Below are positions 18,623 to 23,431 of a stretch of 23,431 nt of DNA, one piece after another. A program made the translations under genes and the position numbers. The stretch spans positions 9,520-32,950 of the forward strand of contig JBBBWG010002560.1 of assembly GCA_037176905.1 (NCBI GenBank). The letters are read 5' to 3'. The first letter of the stretch is position 1. Each line of letters opens with the position of its first letter. Origin of the DNA: Azolla pinnata. Taxonomy: Eukaryota > Streptophyta > Polypodiopsida > Salviniales > Salviniaceae. Under the pieces are notes generated by a model, which saw only the letters and a program-made list of their open reading frames with translations, was not told where the DNA came from and did no database searches.

Positions 18623-21477
18623 ATGGGTTGGGGAGGATTGTTGGGCTTCGAACATGGGATCCTTCAGGCTCCGCTGGGCCCCAACATCTCTGGCCCCGCC
18701 CTCGTCGCCGCCGTTGCGAATGCTGGCGCAATCGGCCTTCTCCGAGCCCCTGACAAGGTCAGATCCTCTCCCCATCTGCAATCTTGCTCTTGCTCATGTT
18801 CTTGTTCTTGTTCTTCTAAAATTTCTCTGAATTGTGTATGCACACCCTAATCGGATCTGTGTAATCATATATACAAGTATCATGGACTGATAGAGAAACA
18901 GGAGGAGCATGTGCATGTGCATGTGCATGTGCATCTGCTTTCTTTCTCCTGATTCCTCTGAAATCATTATAGCACAGCCTATGCCATACCTGTAGCTGTA
19001 TGTGTGTTTAGATGGCATGTGTACAAAATCTCGTGCATTTGGTGAGGAAACATGAGCATGTATATGGGTGTGTATGTCATTTGGGCATGTCGCGTTAGCT
19101 ATGCCTATGCCTACATGCATATGGTTAGGGTTTACGGTTTTACGGTGGGATTACAGAAATGTATAAATATATATGATTTGGATCAGTGTGCAATGATTTG
19201 ATATAGAGAAGTGATGTGGTTCTTAGGATTGCCCCTATGTTGTGAAAGAGCTCATTTGCCAGACAAGGAAGCTTACAAGCAAACCCTTTGGGATCGGTGT
19301 TGTGTTAGCGTTTCCGCATGAGGAGAACATTAAGGCCATCTTAGAGGAAAAGGTTGCGGTTCTGCAAGTCTATTGGGGCGAGTTTCCGAAGGAAATGGTG
19401 GATCGGGCCCACGAAGCTGGTGTCAAAGTAATACATCAGGTATTGTCGTGCTGTTTTTCGTATTCCCTCTTTCCTTCAGTTCTGCAATTGCTCCTCTTTT
19501 TGTCTGCAACTTTCATGCTCCTTTGCTAAAGATGTGACCACATCTTTCTTCCTTCTTCCTTCCTTCATTTCTTGTATGTTGGATTTCGCACACAGCTTTC
19601 TAAATCTAGAAATTGATGTATGATGATTCGAGATGTTAAAATGATGGCCATCTACAGGTGGGTACTGTTGAGGCAGCTAAGAAAGCTGCAGAGGCCGGAG
19701 TGGATGCTGTGATTGTTCAAGGTGTTGAAGCAGGAGGTCATGTGATAGGCCAGGTATTGTTTTAGTGAAGTTTATGCAATAGTAATGTCTACCGTTCGAG
19801 GAAAATGTGTGGCTGCACATCTGCTGTTGCAATCTTGTGTAAGTGATAGCATGTGAAGAGAAAAGGGGCTGATCAACTTGTATTGCCAGATGCATAGCAA
19901 TGACAAAGTAATCTTGTATGGTGGTTTTTGGGTTATGTATCTCACAAAACTAATCTATATAATGCAGTCAGGTCTCATATCACTGCTTCCCATGGTTGTG
20001 GAGTGTCTGCAAGGAACAAATATTCCCATAATCGCAGCTGGTGGTATAGCTGATGCACACGGTTATGTTGCTGCTTTGGCATTAGGTGCACAGGGTGTTT
20101 GTCTTGGAACTCGGTATGGTTTGACCTTTGAATCGATAAGCAAGTTTAGGGTTTAGAATAATGCAATGCCCGAAACCCAAAATCCTAAACCTCGATCTCC
20201 CAGTTTTGTGAAGCTTCAGACTAACTGTATCTGATTATGATGCAAAAACTTTGGAAGGTTTGTTGCATCCGAGGAGGCGAATGCCCATCACATATATAAG
20301 GAGAATTTGGTCCATGCCTCTGTCCATGACACCGAATATACTTCACATTTCGGCCGTGCGAGATGGCCAGGAGCTCCCCACAGGATAATCAAGACACCTT
20401 TCTACCTGAAGTGGAAATCGGAGCTCTACGAGAACGAGGATGAGCTTCAACAGCCTTCGATCGGTCGAGCTGTGATCTATGGCGAGGTATTGTGAGATAA
20501 TTCTCCACGAGGAGATGCGGTTATGAACATTCATTTGATGAAATGCATTTTGAGAAACAAATTTCTCAGTGTGTCTGCTTTGCGCATAGATGCGATATTT
20601 ATCATCATCATATAATAAAAAATACCTATTATTGTGTGTACATATGGAGATACATTACACACATGCGTGCAGATATACATATCCTTGTGTATAAATATAT
20701 TTTCTTGCATATGGAGAGGCAGATTAACTCCAAAGAAGTGCTGATATACATATGGAGATACATTACACCCATGCATGCAGATATACATATCCAAATGTAT
20801 AAATCCATATTCTTGTTATATGCACATATGCATATCCATGTGTATAAATCTTCGTTCTTATCATATGCATGCATGTATGTGTGGAGATAGTGGATATAGA
20901 TTACATGCATGCAGATATAAATATGCATATGTACAAATCTATCTTCTTATCATATGCACATATTGAGAAGCAGATTATCTTCAAAGAAGTGCAGATATTA
21001 TACATAGATTACTTACATGCATGCAGATATACATATCCATATGTACAAATCTATCTTCTTATCATATGCATATATTGAGAAGCAGATTAACTTCAAAGAA
21101 CTGCTGATATATATACATATGGAGATGCATGTATGTGTGGAGCTACTTTATTACATACATGCATGCAGATATACATCTCCTAGTGTATAAACCTATGTTC
21201 TTATCATATGCATATATGAGGAGGCAGATTAATTCCAATGAAGTGCGTCATCTATTTGCAGGAAAAGATCATATCGCGCTTCTCTGGCATTGCGCCGAAT
21301 AGCTCAGCTACGGGAGAAGTTGAGAGCATGGTTATGTATGCTGGTGAGGGTGTAGGGCTGATCAAGGATATTCAACCAGTTGCTCAGATTGTCAGGAGCC
21401 TAGTGGAAGGTGCTCAGCATCTCATAGATCAGATCGGAACCCTGACAGGCAAGATGGAGGATCTGACCACGGTTTGA
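18623..21477 (+). CDS. Nitronate monooxygenase / 2-nitropropane dioxygenase family protein
   Basis: This is a FMN-dependent TIM-barrel oxidoreductase of the family that oxidises toxic nitronates such as propionate-3-nitronate. Exons: 18623-18757, 19227-19439, 19658-19753, 19968-20113, 20258-20486, 21262-21477, totalling 1035 nt (344 aa), with preserved frame. Landmarks: GFEHGILQAPLGPNISGPAL (8-27) and VAAVANAGAIGLL at the barrel start; KPFGIGVVLAFPHEENIKAI (~60-79); QGVEAGGH (137-144), carrying the His conserved in nitronate monooxygenases and FabK-like relatives; IIAAGGIADA (169-178) and GALGV-like GAQGVCLGTR (188-197), the FMN phosphate-binding region; FGRARWPGAPHR (228-239); and the C-terminal ESMVMYAGEGVGLI. 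The length fits plant homologues such as Arabidopsis At5g64250 (recalled). No targeting peptide is evident at the N-terminus, so a cytosolic or peroxisomal place is possible. The GTG at 18620 is not a likely start. Intron 5 (20487-21261) is mostly repeats. The in vivo substrate in plants is not known to me. Confidence 0.93.
18907..18934. repeat. (GTGCAT)n microsatellite in intron 1 of the nitronate monooxygenase gene
   Basis: Four to five GTGCAT hexamers stand in tandem inside the first intron (18758-19226). The repeat of ATG-containing hexamers gives a Met-His frame on the minus strand that is not coding. Confidence 0.9.
20640..21246. repeat. Diverged long-unit tandem repeat filling intron 5 of the nitronate monooxygenase gene
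   Basis: Copies share an ordered set of blocks: CATATGGAGATACATTACA, CATGCATGCAGATATACATA, TGTATAAATC or TGTACAAATC, TTCTTATCATATGCA, and GCAGATTAACTYCAAAGAA. Units end near 20745, 20996, 21108 and 21246, so lengths run from about 106 to 250 bp, the longest probably holding a partial duplication. The array stops about 15 nt before the intron acceptor (AG at 21260-21261), so the branch-point region probably lies in repeat sequence. Confidence 0.85.
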
Positions 21478-22914
21478 AGACATCCTTGCTTGCAGTTTTT
21501 GGTAATCACAGCCTCTGCGGTTTTCTTGTATCTTTATTTTTCATCATAATCATCTCTGTTCTCAAAGCACATTCACTCTCTGTTTTAGCATCCATTCTGT
21601 GAAGTTGATCTCCAAAATGGTGTATGATCCGTTCTTCAAACTCTTCCATTTTCGAAACGATTTTGATGTGATTTTACACGAGATCAATAGTGCAAAAAAG
21701 CTTATTTGTGGAAAAAACACATTATCGTCCCCACAACACTGATCGTGATTGAGAAAGAAGGAGATGAAGTCCAGAAAGGAATGTGCAATGCTTTGATTTT
21801 GGTGATCAAGAATTGCCTTGTAACAGATTCAGGCTACTGTTTTATATGCGATGGTTCTCTCTCATCATAGAATTGAATCAACCTGGATTTTGTCCCTCTT
21901 TCTAGCATGGAATCAACCTGGATCGAGTCACAATCGGATTAGATGAAATTGTAACCATAACCAATTGATTATATGATCTTGCTTTTCTTGCATTGGTACA
22001 ATCTTGCTCAGAAAGTTGATTTGATTTGTCTCTAGAAACTGACAAGCCTATCGTTGTTTGACGGTGATTCTCATGTTGTAATACTCTTATTGCGTAAGAA
22101 TGTATCCAACACCAGATCGTTGGCGTATTTTGCATGAGTATTAACAACGCCGTTAGCACCGAGAAGTCTTTTCTGAGCTGTTTGTGATATAATTAGCTCA
22201 ACTATATGCTTGTAATTTTGTAACCATGTAATCCAATCGGGCTATGTGTATGTAACATAATCAGAATATGGTGAGCAATTATCTAATAACGGAATTTCGT
22301 ACTTTGTACCAAGTGGAGGTGTTTTAGACGGCTTTGTGACAAACTCATTTAATTCAGGACTCGAGACTTGCTTAAGCTTGATCTATCTATGGCTAATCAT
22401 CTCATAATTTTGTGCTAATTACTGCCTAATCTCTTTCTCCCTCTCATTTGTGATTAAAAGATCCATCCCCCAAGACGATAGATTACATATCGAATTAAGC
22501 ACATTAAACACGTCAGCAACGTATGCTGAGGAATCACAAGAGTAACTTGATTTGCTCAATAACTTGATCATCGTATCAAAGGAGTTCACTACCAAATGTA
22601 TGTTGCGATCGAAAATCGAGGCTTGCTAGCTTCGGTGCAAGACACGCTTCGGTCCTAAGATAAGAACCCATTCTCTTTCTTGTCCTGTTTCAGAGTCCGG
22701 AACTGGGGCACAGAGCACGCGGAGGGTCCTGGTATCAAGCCCACAGAACAAGGGAGGAATCGTTTCAAATCGATCTTTCCTGTTTTGTGAGCAGCGCTGT
22801 TGGTGATAGACCACGGTTGCTTTCACTGGGAATGACGACTGCGAAGCAGGGGTCCCATACATATGCATACATGGACACGTATTTTCGTGAAGTGGGACAT
22901 GCTGCTGCTACGTG
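21478..22914. other. 3' flank of the nitronate monooxygenase gene and intergenic spacer
   Basis: The first few hundred bases probably include the 3' UTR of the nitronate monooxygenase gene. The rest is AT-rich and shows no gene I can support. Minus-strand frames at 21902-22159 and 22626-22868 have no recognisable domain. The latter is somewhat GC-richer than its surroundings but too short and isolated to call. Confidence 0.45.
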
Positions 22915-22994
22915 CACAACTAACTGCAGGAAGGAACAGAAGGAGAGATCTGTTCACAACTAATTGCAAGAAGGAACAGAAGGAGAGATCTGTT
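22915..22994 (+). repeat. 40-bp direct tandem duplication
   Basis: Two adjacent 40-bp copies (22915-22954 and 22955-22994) both contain GAAGGAACAGAAGGAGAGAT and differ at about two positions (CTAACTGCAGG versus CTAATTGCAAG). The high identity suggests a recent duplication. A short CTGTTCACTGTTCACTGG repeat follows. Confidence 0.92.
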
Positions 22995-23161
22995 CACTGT
23001 TCACTGGTGAAAGATTCGACTAAAGCAGGGGGGGCAAGACAGAGCCTTGGACTGAAGCGTGATTCAGAACAAGTTTGTCGGGCAGTCAATGATCAGCATG
23101 CAAACAAACACAGTCTCTCTGATGATCAATCCAATCTCTATGTCTACATAAATGCAAACTT

Positions 23162-23431
23162 ATATGTATGCATTGGTATGTATGTATGTGTGCATGCATG
23201 CATGCATGTGTGTGCATGTATGTATGTATGTGTGCATGTGTGTGTGTGTATGTATGTGTGCATGCATGTATGTATGTATGTATGCATGTGTGTGTATGTG
23301 TGTATGTATGTGTGCATGCATGTATATATGTATGTGTGTATGTATGTATGCATGCATGTATGTGTGCATGCATGCATGCATGTATATGTGTGTGTGTGTA
23401 TGTATGTATGTATGTATGTATGTATGTATGT
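23162..23431. repeat. Compound TATG/TGCA/TGTG microsatellite, truncated by window end
   Basis: This is a ~270-bp compound tetranucleotide tract in which (TATG)n, (CATG)n/(GCAT)n and (TG)n blocks alternate, ending in at least seven pure TATG units at 23398-23431. It continues beyond the window. Long His/Thr/Ile-rich frames on the minus strand are repeat artefacts. Alternating purine-pyrimidine steps and GCATGCAT palindromes could favour Z-DNA or cruciforms. Confidence 0.95.

Noticed and set aside
22626-22868. 80-codon minus-strand frame
   Set aside because: It has no recognisable domain, no neighbours suggesting exons and no start context worth noting. It is likely a chance frame.
23086-23381. 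His/Thr/Ile-rich proteins on the minus strand
   Set aside because: They are translations of the TATG/TGCA microsatellite in three frames.

Overview
The window is nuclear DNA of a flowering plant. It holds four multi-exon protein genes with short GT-AG introns and AT-rich spacers. The proteins look like plant family members, and a tract of the plant-type telomere heptamer TTTAGGG is present. The species cannot be named from the sequence. I reconstructed the gene models by hand from splice sites and remembered homologues. In all four, every exon junction keeps the reading frame.

Layout. (1) 191-4779, minus strand: FAS2, the WD40 (p60-class) subunit of chromatin assembly factor 1, in 11 coding exons (597 aa), with an E2F-type site just upstream. 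(2) 4780-7830: a gene-poor spacer with a decayed LINE-like reverse transcriptase fragment, degenerate ~31-bp repeats on both sides of it, and a TAA microsatellite. (3) 7839-11710, plus strand: a mitochondrial ADP/ATP carrier (381 aa), with a TATA box, a long 5'-UTR intron very rich in GATCT, and three coding exons. (4) 11711-12973: a spacer ending in a GAA tract. (5) 12974-16859, plus strand: a SWI3A-like SWI/SNF subunit (SWIRM, ZZ-like finger, SANT, coiled coil; 676 aa). (6) 16860-18622: a spacer with a 39-bp minisatellite followed directly by six TTTAGGG-type units, then a TATA-like box. (7) 18623-21477, plus strand: a nitronate monooxygenase / 2-nitropropane dioxygenase family flavoenzyme (344 aa) whose last intron is largely a diverged tandem repeat. 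(8) 21478-23431: downstream spacer with a 40-bp duplication and a long TATG/TGCA/TGTG microsatellite that runs off the window.

The genes do not form a pathway or an operon-like unit. FAS2 and SWI3A are both chromatin genes but lie on opposite strands about 8 kb apart with the carrier gene between them, so I read this as chance. I found no convincing undescribed multi-gene system. The points most worth following up are regulatory or structural: the E2F site at FAS2, the GATCT cluster in the carrier's first intron, the minisatellite plus telomere-motif block in the nitronate monooxygenase promoter, and the repeat-filled intron of that gene.
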